Source: Pseudoxanthomonas sp. CF385
Lineage (GTDB): Bacteria; Pseudomonadota; Gammaproteobacteria; Xanthomonadales; Xanthomonadaceae
Length of the DNA stretch: 64,000 nucleotides
Reading direction: 5' to 3'
NCBI RefSeq assembly: GCF_900104255.1
Contig: NZ_FNKZ01000001.1
Coordinates: 62,001 to 126,000 of the forward strand
In this document: positions 33,739-41,779 of the stretch, piece by piece
Position numbering within the stretch: position 1 is the first letter of the stretch
Layout: the number at the start of each line of letters is the position of its first letter
Made by a program: the position numbers and the translations under genes
The notes under the pieces: generated by a model
Databases searched by the model: none
The model's input: the letters and a program-made list of their open reading frames with translations, nothing else
Told to the model about the DNA's origin: nothing

Positions 33739-33963
33739 ATGTCTAGCTTGGAACGACTCAGCCTTTGCCTTGCTGAGGATGAAATCGAGGCGTTGGAGAG
33801 CCTGCGCCGGAGGCTGGGGCTACAGGGCGCGCTCCTCAATAGGAGTGAGGTTATCCGTGCCGCCATTCGCCACCTGGCTGGGCGGGACGAAGCCGAGCTT
33901 CTACTCGCAGTAGAGGAAGTGCCCCGATTTAAGCCTGGGAGGCGCGCTAAGCGAGACGAATAG
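33739..33963 (+). CDS. ribbon-helix-helix (CopG-like) regulator
   Basis: A 74-residue protein with the RHH layout: a short strand (ERLSLCLAEDEIEALES) then two helices (LRRRLGLQG, NRSEVIRAAIRHLAG), followed by a basic tail (PGRRAKRDE). CopG/ParD-type RHH proteins bind as dimers to short palindromes, and one lies just upstream (33713-33728). The stop is about 30 bases before the innermost right-end TnsB-type site, so the gene is the last before the transposon end. Inference: a local repressor, possibly of ietA or of itself. No toxin gene is adjacent, which argues against a ParD antitoxin role. Confidence 0.72.
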   Translation: MSSLERLSLCLAEDEIEALESLRRRLGLQGALLNRSEVIRAAIRHLAGRDEAELLLAVEEVPRFKPGRRAKRDE

Positions 33964-33991
33964 GCGGGCGGCGCAAAGGGGATTCCGAAAA

Positions 33992-34127
33992 ATCTCGCTT
34001 TTTGCTGGACCGCTCCCCGGAAAATCTCGCCTTTCGGCCCACTTTCGATCTCGCACGAAGTGCAACGATCCCGCCTAAGTGGCTGATTACTAAAGGGGAC
34101 AGGTCTCACCTTTTGGCCCCCTCTACA
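33992..34127 (-). repeat. transposon right end with TnsB-type sites
   Basis: Read inward on the minus strand from 34127 the end is TGTAG, 8 bases, then AAAAGGTGAGAC (34103-34114), matching the left end at the same spacing. Further copies are GAAAGGCGAGAT (34024-34035) and AAAAAGCGAGAT (33992-34003), and a weaker GTGCGAGATC lies near 34047-34056. These are inferred TnsB-binding sites. A TGA stop in the comF frame lies at 34084-34086, so transcription from the element cannot give a ComF fusion. Confidence 0.85.
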
Positions 34128-34132
34128 ACCCC
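34128..34132. repeat. target-site duplication, right copy (ACCCC)
   Basis: ACCCC immediately outside the right terminus, identical to 234-238. Together they show that the element moved as a unit and used a 5-base staggered cut. Confidence 0.92.
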
Positions 34133-34776
34133 GATGCCTGATCTGCCGCGAATCGGGTGCCTATGGCCTCGATCTGTGCCTCAACTGCACGCAATCGTTG
34201 CCTTGGAATCACGCGGCCTGCATGCGCTGCGGCCTGCCCTTGCCTGTTCCCGGCGAATGCGGCGCGTGCCTGACGGACCCGCCACCGGTCGCGGCCACCA
34301 CCGCCGTGTTCGTCTACGGGTTTCCCCTCGATCGCCTGGTGCCGCGCTTCAAGTTCCACCAGGATCTGGCGGCCGGGCGCCTGCTCGCGGAGATGGCGGC
34401 GGGTCCGCTGGGGAAGGCCCCGCGACCGGACGCCCTCATCCCGATCCCCCTGCATGCGCATCGCCTGCGCGAACGGGGATACGACCAGGCCCTGGAACTG
34501 GCGCGCCCACTCGCCCGGACACTCTCGCTTCCGCTGCATGCGGATCGCCTGGTACGCCATCGTGCGACGGCGGCGCAATCGGAACTGCATGCGGACGCCC
34601 GGAAACGCAACGTCGCCCGCGCGTTCGGCATCGCCGGCACCGCGTCGCTGCCCGGACACGTGGCCTTGTTGGACGATGTGATGACGACAGGCGCGACCCT
34701 GCATGCCGCCGCCCGCACGCTGCACGCTGCAGGCGTCCGCCGCGTCGATGCCTGGGTCATCGCCCGCGTACCCTGA
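34128..34776 (+). pseudogene. comF: comF 3' fragment (most of the gene)
   Basis: The remainder of ComF after the insertion: RCLICRESG, then a second CxxC (LCLNC), CMRCG and CGAC of the zinc region, and the phosphoribosyltransferase fold with IPIPLHAHRLRERGYDQA and the PRPP loop VALLDDVMTTGAT. The frame is open from the insertion to the stop at 34774-34776. No start precedes it; a TTG at 34198 could give a 192-residue product lacking the first zinc pairs. ComF is required for transformation in competent bacteria, so this insertion probably abolishes that function. It is convergent with ubiA (6-base gap). Confidence 0.9.
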
Positions 34777-34782
34777 ACGCGC

Positions 34783-35676
34783 TCAGCGCACCAGGTCGAG
34801 CCAGAGCCCGGCGAACACCACCAGGCCTATCCAGTTGTTGTGCAGGAACGCCTTGAAGCACCCGCCCCGCTCCCGCTGCCAGGCGAGCCTGAACTGCCAG
34901 CAGATCAGCAGGGCGGAGACGGCCAGCGCACCCCCGTAATAGACGCCGAGACCCGCCTGGCGGCCGACGAGCCCCAGCGCCACCAGCACGAGCGCATACA
35001 GCACGCCCTGGATGACGAGATCCAGGTCGCCGAACAGGATGGCCGTCGACTTGGACCCGGCCCGGATGTCGTCTTCGCGATCGACCATCGCGTACCAGGT
35101 GTCGTAGGCCGTGGCCCACAGGATGTTGGCGCCGTACAGCACCCACGCCACCGGCGGCACCTCGCCCCGGATCGCCGCGAACGCCATCGGGATGCCCCAG
35201 CCGAAGGCCAGGCCCAGATAGACCTGCGGCAGGTAGGTATAGCGCTTCAGATACGGATAGCTGGCCGCCAGGAACAGGCCGACCACGCTCAGCAAGACCG
35301 TGAGCCGGTTCATCGTCAGCACCAGGCCGAACGCCACCAGCATCAGCACCGCGAACACTGCCAGCGCCTCGCGCCCGCTGACCGCGCCCGTCGCCAGCGG
35401 ACGTTCGCGTGTGCGCTCGACCTGCGGGTCAAGCCAGCGATCGGCGTAGTCGTTGATCACGCAGCCCGCCGAGCGCGTCAGCCAGACGCCTGCGGTGAAC
35501 ACGAACAGCGTCCACCACGACGGCACGCCATCCGCGGCCAGCCAGAGCGCCCACCACGTCGGCCACAGCAGCAGCAGCACGCCGATCGGGCGGTCGCCGC
35601 GCACCAGCTTCCAGTACTGCCCCAGCCGCTCGCGCCAGCGCGGCCCGGCGGCATGCTCGAAACGTTCGTATCCCAT
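34783..35676 (-). CDS. ubiA: 4-hydroxybenzoate polyprenyltransferase UbiA
   Basis: A 297-residue integral membrane prenyltransferase. The two Asp-rich motifs are NDYADRWLD (about residue 93) and [14 protein letters not shown] (about 207), which bind the polyprenyl diphosphate through Mg2+. Multiple hydrophobic helices run throughout. UbiA attaches the octaprenyl chain to 4-hydroxybenzoate in ubiquinone synthesis at the inner membrane. Length and motif spacing are normal. It sits next to comF and the tRNA-Arg, the order expected for this family of bacteria, which supports the orthologous location. Confidence 0.96.
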   Translation of the reverse strand: MGYERFEHAAGPRWRERLGQYWKLVRGDRPIGVLLLLWPTWWALWLAADGVPSWWTLFVFTAGVWLTRSAGCVINDYADRWLDPQVERTRERPLATGAVSGREALAVFAVLMLVAFGLVLTMNRLTVLLSVVGLFLAASYPYLKRYTYLPQVYLGLAFGWGIPMAFAAIRGEVPPVAWVLYGANILWATAYDTWYAMVDREDDIRAGSKSTAILFGDLDLVIQGVLYALVLVALGLVGRQAGLGVYYGGALAVSALLICWQFRLAWQRERGGCFKAFLHNNWIGLVVFAGLWLDLVR

Positions 35677-35776
35677 GCGGGAAGGGTATCAGGCCCGCCC
35701 GCAGCCCCGACGCGCGGCGCCGCCGCTGCGCGAAGTGGGCCAATGCGTCGGTTTGCGGCTAGAATGCCCGTCCCGT

Positions 35777-35853
35777 GCGCCCGTAGCTCAGCCGGATAGA
35801 GTAGTGGCTTCCGAAGCCATTGGTCGGGGGTTCGAATCCCTCCGGGCGCGCCA
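35777..35853 (+). tRNA. tRNA-Arg (CCG)
   Basis: A 77-nt cloverleaf: acceptor GCGCCCG/CGGGCGC, discriminator G, encoded CCA (35851-35853), D-arm GCTC/GAGT, anticodon arm GTGGC-TTCCGAA-GCCAT with anticodon CCG, and T-arm GGGGG-TTCGAAT-CCCTC. It decodes CGG arginine. It is a chromosomal gene downstream of ubiA and normal in structure. Confidence 0.96.
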
Positions 35854-36030
35854 TCCTCCTGCGGACATGCTTACCCCTCGCCGAGCGCGCTACGCTCGCG
35901 CCATGGGATGCATGTCCGCTCGCGCCTCCAGGCCCCGAACATTCCCCGTGCCGACACGAAGGGCGGCATCACGGGTCATTCCTGCGCCTCGGATCGCGCG
36001 CGGCCTTCCCCTCTCGCCTGATGCCCGCCG

Positions 36031-38736
36031 ATGTCCGATCTAGAGGCCCGCGCGCTCGCCCTGTTCGACGACTACGTCGATCTTCCCCCGCCGCGTCGCG
36101 CGGCCGCGCTCGCGCGGCTGGCCGCCCAGGACGCGCCGCTCCATGCGGCGCTCGATCGCCTGCTGGTCGCCGATGCCGCCGACCATCCCCTCGACAACGT
36201 CGGCTTCAGTGATCTGCTGGGATTGCCGGGCACGAGCGAGGATCCCGCCGGATCCGATGGCGATGGCGATGGCGAAGCCGCATCGGACCGCATCGGCAAT
36301 CGGCTGGGACCATGGCGCATCGATCGCGTGCTGGGCACGGGCGGCATGGGAACCGTGTACGAAGCCAGCCGCGCCGATGGCCAGTACGAGAAACGGGTGG
36401 CGCTCAAATGCATCCGTACCGAGATGTCGTCGCCCTCGCTCATCGATGCCTTCATGCGCGAGCGAAACCACCTCGCGCAGCTCGAGCACCCGCATATCGC
36501 CCCGCTACTCGACGGTGGCATCGAAGCGGACGGACATCCCTGGTTCGCGATGCAGCTGCTGCATGGGACGTCGATCGACCTGTGGGCCGACCAACAAGCG
36601 CTGAACCTCACCGAACGCATCCGGCTGCTGCTGCAGGCCTGCGACGCGCTGCACTACGCCCACAGCCAGGGCGTGCTGCACCAGGACATCAAGCCCGGCA
36701 ACGTGCTGGTGGCGCAGGACGGTCGCGTCTACCTCGTCGACTTCGGCTTGTCGGCCGTCATGGGCGGCACGGAAGGTGGCGCCTCACCGCGTATCGCCGT
36801 ATCCCATGGTTACGCCGCGCCGGAAATACTGGCAGGCGAGGCTTCTTCGGTCGCCAGCGAGATCTATGCGCTGGGGGTGATGCTCTACCAATTGCTCGTG
36901 GCGAACTGGCCGCGCCCGCTCTTGCCGCTGCACGCCAGCCTCAGCCGCCTGCCCCCGGGCAAACCGCATCCGCCCTCCGTGCTGGCCGATGCGGCCTGGG
37001 CTGGGGTCGCCTCGCAACGCCGATGCCGGGACAACGCGCAGCTGCGCAAACAGGTGCGGGGCGACCTGGATGCGATCGCACTCAAATGCGTCGCCGCCGC
37101 ACCCGGCGACCGCTATGCGAGCGTCGGCGCATTGATCGCCGACCTGCATCATTGGCTCGCGCGCGAGCCCGTGGCCGCGCGCGATGGCGGACGCCTGTAC
37201 GTGGCGCGCCGCTTCGTGCAGCGCCACGCCGTGGCAAGCGCGCTTGCGGCCGGCACGCTGTTGTTCGCCCTGGTCGCCGCGGGCGCATTCGCGTGGTACC
37301 ACCTGCGTGACCAGCAGGAGAGTCGCGACATGCAAGCGGTGTCCACGCTGTTCGAGGAAACGCTGGGCGCCGCCACGTTGTCGGGGCTGGCGGAAACCCG
37401 CCCCTCGTCGCGTCAGTTGCTCGAGCAGACCGAAGCGCATCTGCGGCGTCTTCCCTTGGCGTCCAGCCCTGCGCTCAAGGCGCGCGCGCTGGTCTCGCTG
37501 GCCCGCAGCTACGCGGTACTGGGCGATTACCCGCATGCGCTGGTTCTGGCGGATGAAGCCAACGGCTTGCTCGCCGATGATCCGGTCTTGCGCCCGGAAA
37601 CCCACGCCACGCTCGCGACCCTGTTGAACCTGCAGGCGCGGCACGCGGAAGCGCGCGACGTCGCGCTGGCCGGCCTGCAGCAGATCACGACCTCACGACA
37701 CAAGGCCGACACGACGTCGCTCGGGCTGCTGACCGAGCTGGCGCGCGCGCACTGGGGGCTGTCGGATCATGCCGCCGCCTTCGAAACCCTCGCCTTCGTC
37801 GATGGCACCGCCGACGGCCTGCCCGCCCCGCTTGCTCGCACGACGCGTATCGACCTGCTGACGTTGCGAGGCCAGTGGCATGCGCAGCTCCTGAACCTGG
37901 GCGACGCCCACCGCGATCTGCGCGACGCGATCGCACTGGCGGGCGCGGACCGGTCCCCTGCCGCCGACACTGCGCGCGAACTGCTCTCGACACTGCTCGT
38001 GCGCGAAGGGCATCCGCAGGACGCGCTGCGCATCGCCGGCGACCTGCTCGCCTCTCGCCAGCAGCGGCTCGGCCCGACGCATCCTGATACTTCGCGCAGC
38101 CTGCGCCTGAAACTGGAGGCCGCGCTGGCGGCGGCGCCCGCTTCCGTCGATGACGCGGCCTTGCGACACGCCCACGAAGCGATCGTGGCCAGCTTCGGCA
38201 CCCATCATCCTGAGTACGCGCGCCAGCGCCTGCTGGAAGCGCGCGTATCGGCGAGAACGGATCTCGCGCAAGGCATCGGCTACGCACGCGAGGCGGCAAC
38301 GCTGTTGGAAAGCACGCTCGGACCCCGGCACGAAGCGACACTGGCCGCCAAGGAGACGCTGGCCACCCTGCTGCTCGCATCGCCGACGGGCGCGATACCC
38401 GCACCCCCGCATATCGAAGACGCCATCGGGTTGCTGCAGGAAGTGATCCAGGCGGCACATCAGGGACGATGGCCTGCCCCCGTCGCCCGCCTGGCCCTTG
38501 CGCAGGCGCTTCGCTTGCGGGCACGTCCCCAGGAACGCGACACCCCCTCCGACGATGCGTCAGCGGAACGGCTGCTGCAGGATGCGCTGGTGGAGGCGCG
38601 TCGCCACCTCGGAGCCGATCACGCGATCACGCGCCAGATCCGGTACAGCCTGATGGCGCGTCCCCCCGTGCGCGAACGATCCGCCGTGCCCGACGACGGG
38701 AACCGCGCCAGCACGCCTCCTCAGCAAGGCCTATAG
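36031..38736 (+). CDS. transmembrane Ser/Thr protein kinase with TPR-like sensor
   Basis: A 901-residue protein. Residues about 95-380 form a Hanks-type kinase: glycine loop GTGGMGTVY (102-110), VALK with K126, catalytic loop HQDIKPGN (217-224), DFG (237-239) and APE (about 263). The usual HRD arginine is Gln (HQD). A membrane segment (SALAAGTLLFALVAAGAFAWY) near residue 410 separates it from a ~470-residue C-terminal region of TPR-like helices. The same layout occurs in many xanthomonad and myxobacterial kinases that sense envelope or protein partners. It overlaps tail-to-tail with the DUF11 gene by six bases (CTATAG, 38731-38736). Substrate unknown. Confidence 0.9.
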   Translation: MSDLEARALALFDDYVDLPPPRRAAALARLAAQDAPLHAALDRLLVADAADHPLDNVGFSDLLGLPGTSEDPAGSDGDGDGEAASDRIGNRLGPWRIDRVLGTGGMGTVYEASRADGQYEKRVALKCIRTEMSSPSLIDAFMRERNHLAQLEHPHIAPLLDGGIEADGHPWFAMQLLHGTSIDLWADQQALNLTERIRLLLQACDALHYAHSQGVLHQDIKPGNVLVAQDGRVYLVDFGLSAVMGGTEGGASPRIAVSHGYAAPEILAGEASSVASEIYALGVMLYQLLVANWPRPLLPLHASLSRLPPGKPHPPSVLADAAWAGVASQRRCRDNAQLRKQVRGDLDAIALKCVAAAPGDRYASVGALIADLHHWLAREPVAARDGGRLYVARRFVQRHAVASALAAGTLLFALVAAGAFAWYHLRDQQESRDMQAVSTLFEETLGAATLSGLAETRPSSRQLLEQTEAHLRRLPLASSPALKARALVSLARSYAVLGDYPHALVLADEANGLLADDPVLRPETHATLATLLNLQARHAEARDVALAGLQQITTSRHKADTTSLGLLTELARAHWGLSDHAAAFETLAFVDGTADGLPAPLARTTRIDLLTLRGQWHAQLLNLGDAHRDLRDAIALAGADRSPAADTARELLSTLLVREGHPQDALRIAGDLLASRQQRLGPTHPDTSRSLRLKLEAALAAAPASVDDAALRHAHEAIVASFGTHHPEYARQRLLEARVSARTDLAQGIGYAREAATLLESTLGPRHEATLAAKETLATLLLASPTGAIPAPPHIEDAIGLLQEVIQAAHQGRWPAPVARLALAQALRLRARPQERDTPSDDASAERLLQDALVEARRHLGADHAITRQIRYSLMARPPVRERSAVPDDGNRASTPPQQGL

Positions 38737-40908
38737 ACCGCTGGCGGTCACGGTGCACTGCATCGTGACATCGACCTGGCCGCCCACCGGCAGTGTTGGA
38801 ATCGAGATGCCACTCCCGAGCAGGCTGCTTACCGGCACCGTTGGCGATGGGCAGCTCGCCCCCCCGGTCGCGGTACAGGTCGCCGTCGTCGAAGGCGACA
38901 TGCAGTTCTGCCCGCCGCTCGCCGCATCCGTCAACAGCACGTTGTTCGCCTGGCTGGGACCGTTGTTGGTGACCGTCAGTGTGTAGGTGATGTCATTGCC
39001 GCTGGTCACGGTACCCGGACTCGCGGCTTTGACCACCTGGATATCGGCCTGCTGCAAGGTATTCGTGAATGTGCAGATGATATCGCTGCCCGCAGCCGTC
39101 GCAGCGGCATTCAGCGTCACCGACCGATTGGCGAGGTCGGGTGTGGCGCTGCCGCCGACACCGAGACCGGAGCAGGCGATGTCGCTGACGCGGTATGTCA
39201 CGGGGCTCGTGCTCTCTGTCACTGTGGTGGCGGTATCGGTCGCGGCCAGTGTCTGGCTGGCGCCACTGATCGGCGTCCCCGCGACGGTCGTGGTGAGCGT
39301 CTGTGTCACGATGCCGTTCGTACCGGTGAAACCGAAGCTGTCCACCCCCCCGATGCTGATCTTGCGCAGCGTCATCCGCGTGAGCGCGCCATCGGTGTCC
39401 GTCGCCGAATTGTTGCCCGGTGTCGCATCCGTGTACCCCGACGGAACGGCCACCATCGCCGTGTTGGCGACCGGCGACACGCCAGTGGCCACCGTCGCGG
39501 TCACGGTGAACGTCATTGTGCTGTTGGGAGGCAACGTCGGGATGGCGATGCCCGGGACACTTTCGATCGCTGCCACCGTGACGGCGCCGGCGAGCGGGCA
39601 GACGGCACCCGCGGTGACTGCGGTACAGCTGACCCCTGTCTTCGTCAGGCCACTGGTGGCAGGATCCGTCAGCATCGCGCCATCCACATAGTTGATGGAC
39701 GTGTTGGAGATCACCAGCGTGTAGGTCGTCGCGTTCCCCGGCAGCACGCCATCGTTCGTCTGATCCACGTTGCCATTGACGCCAGGCGTGTTGGTCTTGG
39801 TGATCGAAAGGTCGACCAGTGCCCGCGTCAGCGTGAACTTCGCCGCCATGCCACCCGATGTGGACTGGGAAGATGTCAGTGCACCGTTCTGCGACTGCAG
39901 AGTGACGTTTGCCGTCGGCGTTCCATTGGCGAACTGGAAGGAGCTACTGAAGCCGTCCGACTCGGTTCCCGCAAGGAAGTGCGCGCCTGTCGCGCCGGTC
40001 GTCCCGGGATCGGTGTTGGTTACCGACGGATTCAGCACTTCGGAGAACCCCGCTACCGTCGCGAAGTCCAGGGGGCCGCTTCGTGCGTAACCATTAAATC
40101 CGACCAGCAGCACTCCGTCGCCCGCGTTGACGGGCGCTTGCCCGGCGTCGTAACCGTTGAGGCATAAGGACCAGTTACCGGGTGCGTTGACGCCCGCCGC
40201 GAATGGCAGACCGGTGTTGCAATTCGTCCGCGTCGTTTCGATGGCGGAGCGGACGATCCCCGTTCCTGCCCCACCCGTCGTTACCTGGTTCACGTGATTG
40301 AACTGGATGGCCGACAGGATGGCCTCGTCTCCGTTCCGGTGGGGCGCTTGCGCGTCGGGCAGCGTGACAGTGATCGTTCCGCTGGCAGCGCCGCCCAGGA
40401 GCGTACGCAACTGGGCTTCGTAAAGGACGAAGAAGTACATCTCCTGCGAGTAGCTGGCTCGGCTGGCCCCCGAGAGCCCCGTAGCCACCGAGTAGATGTT
40501 GCCGAAACGCAAGTCTCCGGCCGGTTGCGCGAGCGGGTTGGCCGCCGTGATCGACCCTCCTGGCCCTGTCGCGGTGAACTGGATCTGCACGTTCGCGCCA
40601 TCGTTGGCGACGAAAACCGGCGAGGCGAAGTTGCTGTTCGCGGCAGTCTCGTCGATGCAGGTCGCCAGCGTTTCGGTCGTATCGGTCGTGCAATGGTCGC
40701 GTTCGAACGCCGCGGTGATGAACACGGCCCGATTCTGTCCAGCGGATACGGTGAAACTGAGCGATGGCGTCCCTGCGGAGCCGGCGCCGGTCGCCGTGGC
40801 GAACGCGCCATGATCCACCGTGACCGTCTGCGCCCGCGCAGGCGTGCCCGTCGCCGTGAGCAGCAATACGGCCACAGCCACCATGGCGGCTTGAAGTTCC
40901 TTCCTCAC
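38731..40908 (-). CDS. secreted DUF11-repeat surface protein (paralogue A)
   Basis: 725 residues from GTG 40908 (MRKELQAAMVAVAVLLLTATGTPARA signal, cleaved before QTV); an earlier TTG at 40950 is less likely, and AGGGG precedes the GTG. The N-terminal ~370 residues are a unique Ser/Thr/Gly-rich exported region, followed by DUF11 domains (LSITKTNTPG, TYTLVISNTSINY). Then come a prealbumin-like domain (LRKISIGGVDSFGFTG) and a C-terminal DUF11 domain ending VDVTMQCTVTASGL. DUF11 proteins are surface or secreted adhesin-like. The last ~210 residues are nearly the same as in the gene at 41780. Probable surface protein; ligand unknown. Confidence 0.82.
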   Translation of the reverse strand: MRKELQAAMVAVAVLLLTATGTPARAQTVTVDHGAFATATGAGSAGTPSLSFTVSAGQNRAVFITAAFERDHCTTDTTETLATCIDETAANSNFASPVFVANDGANVQIQFTATGPGGSITAANPLAQPAGDLRFGNIYSVATGLSGASRASYSQEMYFFVLYEAQLRTLLGGAASGTITVTLPDAQAPHRNGDEAILSAIQFNHVNQVTTGGAGTGIVRSAIETTRTNCNTGLPFAAGVNAPGNWSLCLNGYDAGQAPVNAGDGVLLVGFNGYARSGPLDFATVAGFSEVLNPSVTNTDPGTTGATGAHFLAGTESDGFSSSFQFANGTPTANVTLQSQNGALTSSQSTSGGMAAKFTLTRALVDLSITKTNTPGVNGNVDQTNDGVLPGNATTYTLVISNTSINYVDGAMLTDPATSGLTKTGVSCTAVTAGAVCPLAGAVTVAAIESVPGIAIPTLPPNSTMTFTVTATVATGVSPVANTAMVAVPSGYTDATPGNNSATDTDGALTRMTLRKISIGGVDSFGFTGTNGIVTQTLTTTVAGTPISGASQTLAATDTATTVTESTSPVTYRVSDIACSGLGVGGSATPDLANRSVTLNAAATAAGSDIICTFTNTLQQADIQVVKAASPGTVTSGNDITYTLTVTNNGPSQANNVLLTDAASGGQNCMSPSTTATCTATGGASCPSPTVPVSSLLGSGISIPTLPVGGQVDVTMQCTVTASGL

Positions 40909-41031
40909 GCGAACCCCTGTCGTGTCCTTCCTGTGGATGTCGGACGTCAACGCGCGGCATCTCGAGGCGTGTTCCTTGTGGAAACGAACAAGCGCCGCAC
41001 CGTCTCGCGCCGATGCCCCGCGGCGCGATAG

Positions 41032-41532
41032 TCAGCCGTTCCCGCCCCCACCTGCATCGCCGCACTCTCCGCTGCCGATCAGGGCGTTGTTCCAATCGTC
41101 CAGCACGCGCGACAGCGCGATCAGCTCTTCGCGTACCGCGCTGTTCTTGGGTATCGCGGCAACCTGCTGGGGCGTGTACTGCCCCATCACCTGGTTGGCC
41201 CTGGCCAACGCATCGGAGACGAGGGAAGGCGTCTGCGCGCCGAGTGCGTAATTCGCTTGGGCCGCGACCAGCTGATGTGCCAGGACCCAGTACGCGTTGC
41301 CCTTGGGCGGCACCAGGAGGACTTGCTGGTAGCTCAGACCGGAGAGATAGAACGCCTGGTCGCGCACCGACAACCAGACTTCAGTCGTCAGATCGTTGGC
41401 GTTCTGGGCGCGATTCTGCCAGTAGCCCTGGGTAAACTGGCATTGGCCTTCCGCACGCGCGCCCATCGGTGCAACTGACGAGGCGATCATCATCGCCAGC
41501 AGGCCGCACACCGCATATCGAGACTGCATCAT
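41032..41532 (-). CDS. small exported protein with QGYWQN motif
   Basis: A 166-residue protein with a Sec signal (AVCGLLAMMIASSVAPMGARA). The mature start CQFTQGYWQNRAQ resembles the QGYWKNH-type motif of small exported proteins linked to DUF11 surface proteins, followed by LVPPKGNAYWVLAHQLVAAQANYALGA. The C-terminus is Gly-rich with a Cys. ATG 41532 or 41529 follows GAGG. It sits between the two DUF11 paralogues on the same strand, so a role with them on the cell surface is likely. Function unknown. Confidence 0.75.
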   Translation of the reverse strand: MMQSRYAVCGLLAMMIASSVAPMGARAEGQCQFTQGYWQNRAQNANDLTTEVWLSVRDQAFYLSGLSYQQVLLVPPKGNAYWVLAHQLVAAQANYALGAQTPSLVSDALARANQVMGQYTPQQVAAIPKNSAVREELIALSRVLDDWNNALIGSGECGDAGGGGNG

Positions 41533-41779
41533 TTCATGACCTCAGGTTTGGAGGGGGTCAGGCGTCATGGCACGCACGACGCCCGTCGCTTGAGACAGCA
41601 ATCGCCCCACCGTCCTGTTCCCGACCACATCCCGCTTCGGCTTTGCTGCGTCACCCGATATGTTTCGCGACGCACGTCCCGAAGCGGACACACGAGATCA
41701 TTCCACCCGTGCGGCAAGAATCGCGCCGCTGACGATGGCGTGCGCAACCGGCTGGCGGCACGCGGGATATGCGCATCCG

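Larger units (their letters stand above)
239..34127 (+). mobile_element. complete Tn7-like transposon inserted in comF
   Basis: The element is 33,889 bp and is bounded by inverted termini beginning TGTAG and by the 5-bp duplication ACCCC. It encodes the heteromeric transposase TnsA+TnsB, the AAA+ regulator TnsC and one long TniQ/TnsD-type target selector, in one operon at 18867-24221. No Cas genes or CRISPR array are seen, so it is a TnsD-type element rather than a CRISPR-associated one. The operon is central, with about 18.6 kb of cargo to its left and about 9.9 kb to its right. Cargo includes an IetAS pair, a HEPN/AbiU2 protein, a TPR-CHAT cluster, an RHS locus and an unusual tRNA. The cargo looks less GC-rich than the flanking chromosome. 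Intact ends, duplication and tns genes suggest recent or still possible mobility. Confidence 0.95.

Noticed and set aside
239-34127. Integrative element using the atypical tRNA as attachment site
   Set aside because: No integrase or tRNA-end repeat is present; the ends, duplication and tns genes define a Tn7-like element instead.
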